A stretch of DNA of 64,000 nucleotides from Apoderus coryli. Lineage: Eukaryota > Arthropoda > Insecta > Coleoptera > Attelabidae. The position numbers were made by a program, and so were the translations under genes. The stretch spans positions 124,001 to 188,000 of the forward strand of contig OU452199.1 of assembly GCA_911728435.2 (NCBI GenBank), in the 5' to 3' direction. Positions 45,265 through 57,239 of the stretch are shown piece by piece (position 1 is the stretch's first letter; the number at the start of each line of letters is the position of its first letter). Below the pieces are notes generated by a model. It was given only the letters and a program-made list of their open reading frames with translations. It was not told the DNA's origin and did no database searches.

Positions 45265-46750
45265 TGTAAGAGCAGAAAAGCGACTGGACCCGATAATATA
45301 CCAATTGAATTCTTGAAGGCCTTAGACGATAGAAACTTAACTCAAATCACAAAAATGTTCAATCAAATATACGAAACAGGGGAAATCCCAAAAGATTGGC
45401 TTAAATCAGTCTTCATTCCTTTGCCTAAAAAGAACAACCCCAAGTCCTGTGATGAGTATCGGTTGATCAGTCTGATGAGTCATACCTTGAAAGTACTCTT
45501 AAAAATAATCCAACAGAGAATATATCGAAAATGCGAAGAACAACTGGATGAGACGCAGTTTGGCTTTAGAGAGGGTTTAGGAACTAAGGAAGCTTTATTT
45601 GCCATCACAGTACTGCTACAGAAATGTAGAGAATACAATAAAGATGTGTACGTCTGTTTCATTGACTTCCAAAAGGCCTTCGATAAAGTCCAACACGACA
45701 AACTCATAGAGAACTTAAAGAGCATCAAATTGGACCCAAGTGATATACAATTAATAAAAAATATCTACTACAATCAAACGGCAGTAGTTCGAGTTGGGGA
45801 CATCGAGACTGATGAAGTCGAAATTCAAAAAGGAGTTCGTCAAGGCTGCGTTCTATCCCCACAACTGTTCAATCTATACTCTCAGTCTGTATTTCAAAAA
45901 GCACTTTACGAGAGACCTGAGGGGGTAAACATTGGAGGGACATTGGTTAACAACCTAAGGTTCGCCGATGATACTGCCATAATGACGGAGAGTGAAGAAG
46001 ATCTTCAAACCCTGTTGGAAAGAGTCAGTCGAGAGTGTGAAGAGGTGGGACTCACTATAAACACGCAGAAAACTAAAATGATGGTCATAAGCAAAAACCA
46101 AAATATTAACCCTATTCTCACAGTAAATGGAAACCGAATAGAGCAGGTCCAAAAATACAAATATCTCGGCTCTGTCATAAATTCTGAAATGGATCCTGAT
46201 CAGGAAATTAAGATCAGAATTGAAATGGCTCGAAAGGCATTTATGAAATATTCAACAATGCTTACAAACAGAAATCTAAATCTTGACATCAGATTGAGAT
46301 TCGTGGAGTGTTATGTGTGGTCAGTGTTAATGTACGGAGTGGAAACTTGGACGCTAAAGACTTAAATGATTAAAAAGCTCGAAGCATTTGAGATGTGGCT
46401 CTATAGGCGCATTCTGAAGATACCTTGGACTGATAGGATAACCAACGACGAGGTGTTGAGATGCATCGGCCGAAAACGAAAACTGCTCACAATCAGTAAG
46501 ATAAGAAAAACATCGTACATAGGACACATATTACGCAATGACAAATATCTACTGTTACAAAATATTATGCAGGGCAGAATTGAGGGGAAGAAGGGTATCG
46601 GCAGAAAGAGAAAATCCTGGCTCCGAAACATTAGAGAGTGGACAAATCTCAGCGTTGGAGAACTGTTCTATGTTGCAAAAGACAGAGAAGAATTTAGAAA
46701 AGTGGTCGCCAACCTTCTGTGAGAAGACGGCATGAAAAGAAGAAGAAGGT
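45265..46750 (+). pseudogene. RTE-type LINE, 5'-truncated, one stop codon
   Basis: Opens inside the pre-RT region (KSRKATGPDNIPIEFLKALD). IPLPKKNNPKSCDEYRLISL, TQFGFREGLGTKEALFAI, CFIDFQKAFDKVQHDKL (motif A), GVRQGCVLSPQLFNLYSQSV (motif B), NNLRFADDTAIM (motif C) and KYKYLGSVINSE follow in one open frame to 46365. There a TAA interrupts WTLKT. The same frame continues KKLEAFEMWLYRRILKIPWT and the C-terminal YIGHILRNDKYLL to 46722. The tail is GAAAAGAAGAAGAAG. Apart from the 5' truncation and one nonsense codon it is uninterrupted, so it is a relatively young insertion. Related copy at 54895-57040. Confidence 0.9.
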
Positions 46751-46985
46751 ATATAGGTATGTGTTTCAAAAATTGGACAAAGGACACCAGTCTTTATGGG
46801 GTGATTCTCAAATTATCAAGCAAACAAACACTTTAACCGCGAACTCCTCATGCAATATTGAACGTATTGCAGTTGAAATAATTCGAAGTCATACCTCTAT
46901 GTCACGATAATCCATATTTCTTATCAAAAACCAATAAAACTCAATCATTTCTGCTAGTAAGCCTATGCTGAGACAACTATATATC
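46751..46985. other. Spacer, nothing recognised
   Basis: Under 300 bp between the RTE copy and the transposon. Confidence 0.5.
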
Positions 46986-48286
46986 GGGTCCGCCATCTAA
47001 CGTTTTTTTTTTCAACTAGTGCTTATTTCGTCAATGGTAACACTTAGCTCATGTCTGATTTGACAGATAATTAGTTTTATCCTTCCGCTGAACGAATATG
47101 GTTGTGTATACGCTTGAACAACGCTGGGAAATATTGCGACATTACTTTGAGAATCATGGTAATGTTGCAGAATGTGTGCGAAAATTGCGTACGGATTTTG
47201 GAAGAAGAGAAGCACCGTCAACTCCGTATGTTCGTTATCTCGTGAAAAAAGTGAAAGAAACTGGCATCCTCATCGATAAACCAAAGAGTGAAAAGCCAAA
47301 AACAGTGCGTACACCCGAGAATATTGCTGCTGTGACAGAAAGTGTGCGTGAAGGGCCATCAACATCAATTCACCGTCGGTCTCAACAATTGAACATTTCG
47401 GAGACTTCATTGAGACGAATTTTGCATAAAGACCTTGGTATGACGCCATACAAAGTCCAATTGGTTCAGGAGTTGAAGCCAACTGACCATCCAATGCGTT
47501 TTCGTTTCGCTCAGTGGGCCTGCGATCGACTTACAAAAGATGCCGATTTTGCCAAAAAAATCATCTTTTCAGATGAAGCTCATTTTGATCTTGGCGGGTA
47601 TGTAAACAAGCAAAATTGTCGCATTTGGGGCACAGAAAACCCGCACGCATACATTGAAAAGCCGATGCACCCAAAACGAGTCACTGTTTGGTGCGGATTT
47701 TGGTCCGGAGGCATAATTGGGCCATTTTTCTTCGAAAATGAGCAAGGAGTGGCCGTTACAGTCAATGGCGATCGTTATCGGGCCATGTTGAACGAATTTT
47801 TGTTCACAAAAATTGAAGAGGAGGATATTGGCAACATTTGGTTTCAACAGGTCGGCGCTACGTGCCACACAGCCGAAGCTACACTCGATGTTTTGCGCCC
47901 TGTTTTTGAAGATCGCATTATCAGCCGCAGAGCTGATGTCATTTGGCCACTTCGGAGCTGCGATTTGACACCGTTGGACTATTATTTGTGGGGTGCCGTC
48001 AAAGATAAGTGTTACGCCGACAAGCCAGAGACAATTGACGCTTTAAAGGACAATATTCGTGAAGCCATTGGTGAAATACAGCTGCACACAATCGATAATG
48101 TGCTTAAAAATTGAACCGATCGTGTAGGCTACTGCATGGCCAGCCGAGGCAGCCATTTGAATGAAATTATTTGTCATTATTAACCGGAAGGATTGTACTT
48201 TCAAATAAAAAAAGAAATTTGAGAAAATATTCAGCAGTTTTTCTTTTATAGCATTTTCAAAAAAAAAAAAGTTATCTGGCAGACCC
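46986..48286 (+). mobile_element. Mariner-like (IS630/Tc1) transposon, copy 3 (longest)
   Basis: GGGTCCGCCATCTAACG at 46986 and GTTATCTGGCAGACCC ending at 48286, in TA-rich flanks (ACTATATATC, AATATATT). At 1301 bp it lacks the deletions of copies 1 and 2 and is the best guide to the full element. Confidence 0.93.
47098..48183 (+). pseudogene. Mariner-like transposase, copy 3: catalytic Asp lost, premature stop
   Basis: ATG 47098, MVVYTLEQRWEILRHYFENH. The frame is open for 338 codons to TGA at 48112-48114 (LKN-stop, where copy 1 has TGG). The natural stop would be 48183, giving 361 residues. The first catalytic Asp is residue 159 (FSDEAHF) and the third is residue 289 (RSCDLTPLDYYLWG). Residue 252, the second Asp in both other copies (FQQDGATCH), is Val here. 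The second and third positions are 37 residues apart. The N-terminal ~110 residues hold paired helix-turn-helix sequence. It looks intact by length but cannot be catalytic. Confidence 0.93.
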
Positions 48287-49185
48287 AATATATTATGAAT
48301 ACAATGACTTCTTTAAAAGGCACACATATATAGTTTTAGCCTCAATTTAAAATGTAAAAAATACTTTTACAGATTATCTGATGGACGGGTTGCGCCAAAC
48401 AATTAAATATTAAGTAGGTATATAGCTAAAATACAATTAATTTAATTTATAGTAGTTATTATATGATGTGTCCGAGCGCCTGTCATATTCTCCTATTTGA
48501 AAAGCCAATAGCAAAGTATATTAGCTTGCCTCTCCTCGTTTTTACTCTGTAGAAGGATATCGCAACTGGCACGCATTTTGGCTAATCTCCACCCGACCAA
48601 AAGTTTCATCTTTAGTTGATTAGTCAAGCCTCCTCTGATTCAGATTAGCAGAAGACGAGCAAACTTATAAAAACATCATTGATTAATGTCAAGGATCAAT
48701 CTCGCTTTACTCCTTGACTATTCCAAGCTTACCATAATCTGAATTTTCAGAAATCTTTGTGACACAATTCTATCCTATATCACTGGGCTTCTAAACCGCA
48801 TAATTGTAAATCTATATTTAAATATACTGTGACCGCATATAGGAAAATGATTTGAATATTCGAAAGTTGGTCTGAAACAGTGTACGAGGAGAAGAAAACA
48901 AAATTATTGTGCTTTTCGCACAATATTTGTTCAAACGAATACTCAATTTTGATAATGATGCCAGTACGGCTCTGCAATCTTCCATTTACGTAAATTATTC
49001 TATTCCATTTATTATTTTATGTTTTCGACAAATTTTGAACCAAATAAATATATTGGAAAAATTAAAACTACTCAATCACAGCCCTAAATTCATCCATAAT
49101 TATAAACATCAAACATCCCTGTATAAAGAGCATATTTATCTAGTAATCCATGGTCTAGTAACTGATAATAAAACACCACGCCTAC
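48287..49185. other. Intergenic or intronic, nothing recognised
   Basis: No feature supported. Confidence 0.45.
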
Positions 49186-49422
49186 CGTGATACAGAATAA
49201 TATGTTCATCAAACGGCAGAGAACCTCCACAAGCTCCTCGAGACCGTTCTGCACCGGGTGCGGCAGAACAGCATTTACCGCATAGTTATAGTGATCCAGC
49301 ATAGCAGCGATAGTGATAGGGAATACTGTTTTAGTTGTGACGCGACTCACGAGTAACAAGGACGTGGAGCGTCTGCTGTGTGAGGACGCGTCGCCGTCGT
49401 CATCTCCGGATGCGCGTCGTTT
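49186..49422 (-). CDS. Probable coding exon of an unrecognised host gene
   Basis: Minus strand. The open frame reads RRRASGDDDGDASSHSRRST, TKTVFPITIAAMLDHYNYAV and NGLEELVEVLCRLMNILFCI and ends at a donor CACG|GTAGGC. It is rich in G and C and in CpG compared with all surrounding DNA. It has an acidic and serine-rich N-terminal part and then a regular amphipathic part, typical of a true protein rather than chance. The upstream boundary is less sure: AG at 49423 is possible but lacks a good pyrimidine tract. I do not recognise the family. It may belong to the same minus-strand gene as the exon at 62772-62979. Confidence 0.55.
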
Positions 49423-49913
49423 CTAACACTGTCTCTTCTACATTCACTATACCTAATACTTACCTTTAAATCTGTATTTTTATGATTTCATTAAAAGAGT
49501 AGTTGTAGCCGCACCAGCGAACCGTCTAATTAGTAGAATTATATATAAAACGACGCGGCGGCGTCGCGACGCGTTTAGTTCTCATTAAAAATCTTCATGA
49601 CAAATTTATTCTAATCTCTAAACATATCGAAGGATTCTTAACAGTTAATCAATTAATTAATAATAATAATTAAAACTATTCATGTTTGTTGTGATAAATT
49701 TATTGGCTTTTGTGGTGTTTTAAAGTATAATAATAATAATAATTAATCGCTATATTTAATAAATAAGGTATTTATAACAACAAATCAAATCTGAGAACAT
49801 GTAAGTTTCAGAAATGGAAAGACGAACCTCTATATACAGTCTATTTTTTTTTAAACATTCTGGTTATTGTACTAAACCAACAAAATACATGGCAAAATAT
49901 AAACACTGATATA
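49423..49913. other. Upstream of the exon, nothing recognised
   Basis: GC-richer, CpG-containing stretch at 49545-49580 (ACGACGCGGCGGCGTCGCGA), otherwise AT-rich. It could be a CpG-rich control or coding remnant; not supported further. Confidence 0.3.
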
Positions 49914-51161
49914 CAGGGTGGTCCAACTTTTATCTGCATAAATTTTAGAATCGATAGATAATTGACAAATAATGTGAGTTTGGTTAATAAAAACTATATG
50001 CCAAAAATGCTTCGTTACAAAGTTACAGGGTGTTGAAATTTAAGAAACAAATTCGAATTTGATTAATATCTTTATAACCAATTGAGATATTTCAATGAAA
50101 TTTGGCTAGTGTGGAGAGGTAATCTAGCTTCATTTTTTCAATATGATTTTTATTTCCACCAGTGGCGTGCGTATGGCTACCGATTGCGATATTTTTAATG
50201 AAAAACCCGATACGCCACTGGTTTATTTGAAAATAAAAATTATATCTGCAATTCTTATTCCATTTTAAAAGAAAAAAGTACTCTTCGCTTTTTTTCGTAT
50301 GAAGCAACATTTTCGAGTAAAAAAATAAAAATCGTCTAAACCAAATGTATTGACAATCAACATAAAAATAACATCATTACACGTTTTAACAGATTTCACA
50401 GTTTTTTTTTTACAAAAACTGTTCAAAATAACTATCGTCATTGTCAATACAGAATTGGCATCTTCTGGTGATGCTATTAATTGCTGCCGATAGAATGTGA
50501 TTGTTACGATGTGAACTTAGGTTTGGATTTCGATCAAACGTTCTTAAAATATGCCTTTCATCCGCCAAATTGTTTCTTCTAGGGCGCTGTCTATTGTTTT
50601 TTTATGTTAAAAGTAGTATTTAAACCTCGTTCTCGAAATGCCCGATGAACTTGAGAGAACACTTCTCTCGTTGGATGACGTCTATTAGGGAATCTGCGTG
50701 CATACTCCCTTGCGGCTGCTACTGCATTTTCTTCGAAAAACCGTATTCTTGGTTACTAAATAGCCGCGGCATTATTATTAACACTAAAAAGAACACTTAA
50801 ATGCAACACAAATTTGTTGTGACAAAATTATTGACATTTCTGTTTTGTAACCAAGTGTTTTGTTTTAATGAAAGCAATCGGTAGCCGTACGCACGCCACT
50901 GGTGGAAATAAAAATAATATCATTACATAAAAAAATGAAGCTAGATTACCTCTCCACACGTGCCAAATTTCATTAAAATATCTCAATTGGTTATAAAGAT
51001 ATTAATAATTAATTAATAATTTGATTTTTTTTCTTAAATTTCAACACCCTGTAACTTTGTAACGAAGCATTTTTCGCACATAGTTTATTAACCAAACTCA
51101 CATTATTTGTCGATTATCTATCGATTCTGAAATATATGCAGGTAAAAATTGGACCACCCTG
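49914..51161 (-). mobile_element. Internally deleted IS630-type transposon, copy J1
   Basis: CAGGGTGGTCCAACTTTTAT at 49914 and its complement ending at 51161, with TA outside. Long inverted arms. The centre keeps only the transposase start on the minus strand (MPRLFSNQEY-like, then FPNRRHPTREVFSQVHRAFR). In the left arm lies a nested hairpin, ACCAGTGGCGT ... ACGCCACTGGT (50158-50222). The catalytic domain is gone. It is the same family as 51675-53092. Confidence 0.85.
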
Positions 51162-51674
51162 TATAGGGGTGACCCATAATGAAAAAAAAAACTTGAAAAT
51201 TCGACAGAATACTAATAAATGTAAATGAAGGCAAATAAATTAAAATATTTTTAATATTATGACTCTTCCATTAATTATTTAGCGTTGGAGTCCTTATTGG
51301 AAAGAGCTTGCTTTAACATATTGTTAATAATGTTTTCATAATATACAGGGTGTTCAAAGATAAGATTAAAAATTACTTTTAGAAAACCATCTAAACTCAA
51401 TTAATATATAATTTTATCTTATTTAACATAATATACCTACCTATTTTACTTGCTTAATTCCTGATTTTTTTTTCTCACTGAAAATAAAAAAGAAATGCTA
51501 AAAACACAACAGGACAGTTGCCGCAATTGACCTCATTTATCTATCCTCAATGTAACCATATATAGTTGCCTTGTCACTGAGTTACAGGCTCTCTCTAAAA
51601 TTTCTGAGCTTTTTTAGTAAATCTGCTTGGTGGTATTTATATGAATTATTTCGTTCGAGTAGGTCATGCTTATA
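51162..51674. other. Spacer with a solitary transposon end
   Basis: TACAGGGTGTTCAAAG at about 51341 looks like one terminal end of yet another TA-targeting element, without a partner. Otherwise nothing. Confidence 0.4.
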
Positions 51675-53092
51675 CAGGGTGGTCTAACTTTTACCTGCAT
51701 AAATTTCAGAATCGATAGATCATCGACTAATAATGTAAGTTTGGTTAATAAACTATGTGCGAAAAATTCTTCGTTACAAAGTTACAGGGTGTTGAAATTT
51801 AAGAAAAAAATTCTAATTCTATTAATATCTTTACAACCAATTGAGATATTTCAATGAAATTTGGCACGTGTGGAGGGATAATCCAGCTTCATTTTTTCAT
51901 GTGATAATATAATTTTTATTTTCACCAGTGGCGTGCGTACGGCTACCAATTGCGACATTTTTAATGAAAAAACAGATACGCCACTGGTTTATCTCAAAAT
52001 GAAAATTATATCTGCAATTCATGTTCAATTCAAAAGAAAAAAGTACTCTTCTAAATTAAATGTATTGAAAACCAACATAAAAATAACATATTATCATTAC
52101 ACGTTTTACACATATTTAACAGATTTTACAGGTTTTTTTTTTGCAGAAACTGTTCAAAATGACTACCGTCATTGTCAATACATAATTGGTAAAAGGCGCA
52201 TAATTATCTTATTAGCTTTCATTTAAACAAAACACTTGGTTACAAAACAGAAATGTCAATCATTTTGTCACAACAAATTTGTGTTGCATTTAAGTGTTCT
52301 TTTTAGTGTTAATAATAATGCCGCGACTATTTAGCAACCAAGAATACGGTTTTTGCGAAGAAAATGCAGTAGCAGCCGCAAGGGAGTATGCATGCAGATT
52401 CCCTAATAGACGTCATCCAACGAGAGAAGTTTTCTCTCAAGTTCATCGGGCATTTCGAGAACGAGGTTTAAATACTACTTTTAACATAAAAAACGCGAAG
52501 AATTAGTCTTAAAAATTCAAGAAGCTTGTGATGAGTTGCATCGTAAAAATCACATTCTATCGGCAGCAATTAATAGCATCACCAGAAGATGCCAATTGTG
52601 TGTGTTGTAAAATCTGTTAAAACGTGTAATGATATGTTATTTTTATGTTGATTTTCAATACATTTGGTTTAGACGATTTTTATTTTTTTACTCGAAAATG
52701 TTGCGTCATACGAAGAAAAGCCAAGAGTATTCTTTTAAATTGAATAAGAATTGCAAATATGATTTTTATTTTGAGATAAACCAGTGGCGTATCGGTTTTT
52801 TCATTAACAATATCGCAATCGGTAGCCTTACGCACGCCACTGCTAGAAATAAAAATAATATTATTACATAAAAAAATGAAGCTAGATTACCTCTACACAC
52901 TAGCCAAATTTCATTGAAATATCTCAATTGGTTATAAAGATATTAATAAAATTCGATTTTTTTTCTTAAATTTCAACACCCTGTAACTTTGTAACGAAGC
53001 ATTTTTCGCACATAGTTTATTAACCAAACTCACATTATTTGTCGATTATCTATCGATTCTGAAATATATGCAGGTAAAAATTGGACCACCCG
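51675..53092 (+). mobile_element. Internally deleted IS630-type transposon, copy J2
   Basis: CAGGGTGGTCTAACTTTTAC at 51675. The right end GGACCACCCGTA at 53092 has lost one base of the terminal CACCCTG. Arms of several hundred bp, each with the nested ACCAGTGGCGT/ACGCCACTGGT hairpin (about 51925-51990 and 52780-52845). The centre carries a transposase N-terminus on the plus strand. Confidence 0.85.
52318..52506 (+). pseudogene. Transposase N-terminal remnant in copy J2
   Basis: ATG at 52318: MPRLFSNQEYGFCEENAVAA, then YACRFPNRRHPTREVFSQVH and FRERGLN, the first helix-turn-helix of IS630/mariner transposases. It stops at 52506 and only short decayed sequence follows. No catalytic domain remains in either J copy. 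Confidence 0.75.
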
Positions 53093-54172
53093 TATACTCT
53101 CTTCAATTCAACCATTTAAGTAGGTTTGACTTTAACTTGTCATATTAGCAGAATTATTCGTGGAAATAATGTATGCTCATGTGTCATGTGGTATTCGGTA
53201 AGAAACTTTTACACCAAAATTTGAAATATAATTATAAATCCAACCTGCCAATTTACATTAATTTGTCAATGTATTGTTATTTTTGTAATAATATGTTGAT
53301 GATGATTTGTTATTTGTTCTTAAACGATTCTGGCCCCTTTCAAAAAATGTCCACCTAAATATCGCCGCGCCTCGAAAAAATTTCCGAAATTTTTTTGATT
53401 GCTAAGGTAAGGAGTCAAAATTATCCAATTCAATATCAATCAATTGCTGTTTTTTGAGTTTCGGCCAAGTTTTTTTTTTTCACAAATAAATAATCATGCA
53501 AAGTCTGCGTTATGCCAAATTATCTTAAAACTCTGACTGTCAACTACTGACTTGATTTCTAAGAGATCGCGCATTTGTCATTAACAAATGTCAAAGTTTG
53601 TGAATATAGTGATACAGATGGCAAAAGCACAATCTAGCTGTTGTTTGTAAAAATATTAAAGGTGAACTTTAAAGCGCCTTAAAAACATCATAAGATGAAT
53701 CTGCAAAAAGAAGTATAAGTCAGTATGCCTACACCTGACGCGTTAGCGCATAAATATGAATGAGCCTCGTCATTTTTGTTACATTCAGATACCTATTCTG
53801 TATGAAAAAGCATACCGCATGGCTGGCATCTACATAATAATATATCATCATCATGTATGGTTGAGATGAACTGATGTGCTCGTCTATTTATTCATTATTA
53901 TATTTGTGTATTCACTCATTCACACAGGACCAGTGAAATGCCGCATCAAATAATGTCAAAAGGTATTTTCATATTAAAAAAGAAAAAAGATTGAGTAAAA
54001 ATGAAAATGAGGACACACAAACATCACATGGGATTTTCCAGAATAATTTTGTATAAAACTGTTTCATTTGGTGGACATTCGTATAGCTTAAAATGCAAAT
54101 AGACTATTCATTCAGTTGTTTTGCTATAGAATATACACAGATAAACGCATTTAATTTATTTCCATTCTAAAA
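53093..54172. other. Intergenic, nothing recognised
   Basis: No coding or repeat signal supported. Confidence 0.45.
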
Positions 54173-54418
54173 TTGTGGAACTGTGGAACCATTTTATTTA
54201 AAATAAATGAAAATTTCAAAATACTCGTATATTGCGATAAAGATATTATAACAGATAAAGAAATACTTCACAATCGTCTCGATATTGTTTTAATTTATTT
54301 AAGAAAGAAAGAAGGGAGACTTGTGGTAAGGGAACCTGGCGGAGAGTTTATGTTCCGAGCTACCAAGTCTCCAACCACTCCGGGTGTGACAATATCATTC
54401 CAATACAATTCATTTTAA
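54173..54418 (+). CDS. Small reading frame, possible retroelement remnant
   Basis: 81 codons including FKILVYCDKDIITDKEILHN and RLDIVLIYLRKKEG. The D-x-I-x(2)-NR-x-DIV spacing recalls a short domain seen at the C-terminus of some retroelement polyproteins, but the match is short. Function not assigned. Confidence 0.25.
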   Translation: MWNCGTILFKINENFKILVYCDKDIITDKEILHNRLDIVLIYLRKKEGRLVVREPGGEFMFRATKSPTTPGVTISFQYNSF

Positions 54419-54469
54419 GTACCTGTAAAAATTCCTGCGCTAGTTATGGGGCTTCATCGCACTCTTCCA

Positions 54470-54862
54470 TATTATGCGAAAGAATAAAAAGTTTGATTTG
54501 TATTTCATTTTCCTAAATACCACCACGCATACTGAATTCTTCGCTCATTATCTTTTGCATACAACAATTATTATTGTCGATATGTTCGATAAGGTCTAAA
54601 GTCTAAACATATGTTTGTTTAAAATTCTTGCAGCCGTAGTTATTGCAACACGAATTTCCCTCAAAGATGACTTGGGATGAGCTTCAATGTACCCCAAAAT
54701 CAATATCATTTTCATTTCATGGTTTTTAGGGAGTAAGTATTTTGAAACTTTCATGTTGCTTAAGATTTTTGTCCAGTCTCTTAAATGTTTGTTTTTCCTG
54801 CTGACTTTTTTCAAGATATCTTTAAAAATATAGTTCCAATGTTGCATTGACCTCTCTTGCAT
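54470..54862 (-). pseudogene. IS630/mariner transposase scrap (HTH to first Asp side)
   Basis: Minus strand: ILGYIEAHPKSSLREI and AARILNKHMFRL, a helix-turn-helix pattern like VLAYVEANPHVSVSDIS in the foldback transposons. After a stop it continues with DNERRIQYAWWYLGK, the usual stretch before the catalytic domain. No inverted ends were found around it. Confidence 0.6.
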
Positions 54863-54894
54863 GCTGAATATATTCTACAAACATATTGAAAGTT

Positions 54895-57040
54895 TCTTCT
54901 TCTTATCACGCCCTCTCCTGCCGAAGGTTGGCGATCCAAATGGCAATTGTAGCTCTGGAGACTGCAGCACGAAAGATTTCTGCAGACGAGCGGTCGAACC
55001 ATCTCCTTAAGTCCTTTAGCCATGAGTTCTGGCGTCTTCCTACTGATCTTTTCCCGTGCACTTTGCCCTCTATTATGAGGCGTAGTATTTCGTACTTATC
55101 ACCTCTCATCACATGACCCAGGTATTGCATTTTTCTTTCCTTTTGTTTGTCCATGCGCTGGAGTACTTTGTACCCATGAAATTCGCAGCATCCGTCTATA
55201 CACATACATTTCGAAGGCTTCTATTTTCTTTTCGGTTTGTGAATCTAGTGTCCAGCTTTCGCATCCATAGAGTAGGACAGAAAACACGTAGCATCTGATC
55301 ATCCGAATTCTGAGTTCCAAGCTGAGGTCCAATCTTGCAAAAAATGATTTCATACTCACAAAGATTTTTCTCGATTGTTCAATCCTTGAAAATATTTCCC
55401 TTTTCGGGTCACACTGACTATTGATGTTAGCTCCCAAATATTTTATTGAGGTCACTTGTTCGATTGTTTGTCCCTTGACCCGCAGGTGTGCATTTATTGG
55501 AGTCTTAGAAAAGATTAAGAGTTTGGTCTTGGAGACATTGAGATGCAATCCAAACATCTCGCTATAGTGAACTACGGAATCCATGATGCTTTGCAATTCC
55601 TGCATATCGCTGGCCAATATGACCGTATCATCGGCGTACCTGATATTATTTATTGGGGTTCCATTGATCTTGATTCCGCCCTGGGCCCCATCCAGTGCCT
55701 CTCTGAATATAGTTTCGGAATACAGATTAAAGAGGAGTGGAGACAAGACACACCCCTGTCGGACACCTCGTCTGATTTGCATATCCTCCGATGTCGATTG
55801 TTCCATCTTTACTACCGCCGTTTGATGCCAGTAAAGTTCTGATATGAAACGTAGGTCCTGTTCGTCAACCCCGGTTGTTCTCAAAATTTCGATCATCTTC
55901 TGATGATTAACACAGTCAAACGCCTTACGATAGTCTATGAAACATGCGAATACATTCACATTCATGTCTCTACACCTTTGTGTCATTACATTCAGGGAGA
56001 AGAGCGCTTCACGCGTTCCGAGTCCGTTTCGGAATCCAAACTGGGTATTGTCCATCTGACATTCGCACTTCTTGTAGATTCCAATTGTGTGTGGATGATT
56101 CTAAGAAAGGTTTTCAGGGCATGGGACATAAGACTTATCATCCGATAGTCATCACATTGTGAGGCGTTGGGTTTCTTTGGCAGGGTTACGAATGTTGATT
56201 TAAGCCAATCCGACGGTATATTGCTTGAGCTATATAGTTTGTTAAATAGTGCAATTAATTTAAGTATTTCAACGTTGATTTTATCGGGACCGGTAGCTTA
56301 TCCGTTTTTCTGTGCTTTTATTGCATGAACAACTTCATCTCTGGTTATTGCTGGAGCCTTTTCATTCAATATGTGATCTATCGGTGGTGGAGAGCAAGGT
56401 CTATCATCATTAAAAAGTGCTTCGATATATTCGTTCCATCTTGCAAGCTTAGCCTCCACTTATCTCGTTGTTCTCATCTCTGAAGATTGCTCCTTGATGT
56501 TTTCTGTGTCTGTTTGTAAGCTCTTTTACTTTTTTATGAACATTGAAGGTGTCATGTTTTTCTTGTAATTGTTCTATTCTTGGCACTTTGCTGACATCCA
56601 GATCTCTTTCTCTTCCCGACACTTTCTCCTAATGATCCTATTCAATCGCCTGTATTCCGTCGGATTTGCCTTGTACTTCCGTCTGTCATTCATGAGGTCT
56701 AATATTTCCTGCGTCATCCATTCCTGTTTCTTGTTGATTGCCAATGTCTTTTTCCTGTATACTTGTGATTTTAGTTTTCAAATAATTCCATGTCGTTTCA
56801 ACATCCTCTTCCCGTACGGATACCTCTACCATTTCTAGTTCTTTTTCGATCTTAGAGCTTATCTCTTTCCTTTTTTCTGGATTGCTCAATCGTGCGATGT
56901 CTATCTTTTTTGACGTTTTTTCTCTCTCAACTCTCTGGAATCTCTTGAGTCTAAAGTCCAGCACGACAGGGTTGTGATCACTGCCGATGTCTGCTCCAGG
57001 ATAGCTTTTTGTTGATTTCATATATCTTTTGAAGTTTAGA
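54895..57040 (-). pseudogene. RTE-type LINE with endonuclease C-terminus, multiply broken
   Basis: Minus strand, about 57040 to 54895. SYPGADIGSDHNPVVLDFRL gives the SDH end of an APE-type endonuclease. The linker is broken into frames (KWNEYIEALFNDDRPCSPPP, stop, ATGPDKINVEILKL). The RT is open from 56055 to 55099: TQFGFRNGLGTREALFSL, CFIDYRKAFDCVNHQKM, GVRQGCVLSPLLFNLYSETI, NNIRYADDTVIL (intact). EKKIEAFEMYVYRRMLRISW precedes a shift at about 55150, after which MQYLGHVMRGDKYEILRLII and GRRQNSWLKDLRRWF finish at 54906. The tail GATAAGAAGAAGAAAC matches the plus-strand RTE copy. Confidence 0.88.
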
Positions 57041-57239
57041 CTAATCAAAATAATTGAAAGTTTAATCCTACTAAATTCGATGAATTTCGAAAATCCCCTG
57101 TATACCTCGAAAGCTAAGCTGCTCATCGTCAATTTTATCCAAAAATAAATACTTATTTTCCATCTGTATACTTATCCCCTCGCTCATAAAAATTCATCGT
57201 GAAATAATTCCTCAACTGCGACGACAATTGAATGAATTT
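57041..57239. other. Spacer, nothing recognised
   Basis: Under 300 bp, unremarkable. Confidence 0.45.

Noticed and set aside
51933..52226. 97-codon frame in the J2 transposon arm
   Set aside because: Lies in the inverted arm and includes the nested hairpin; not conserved as protein in J1.
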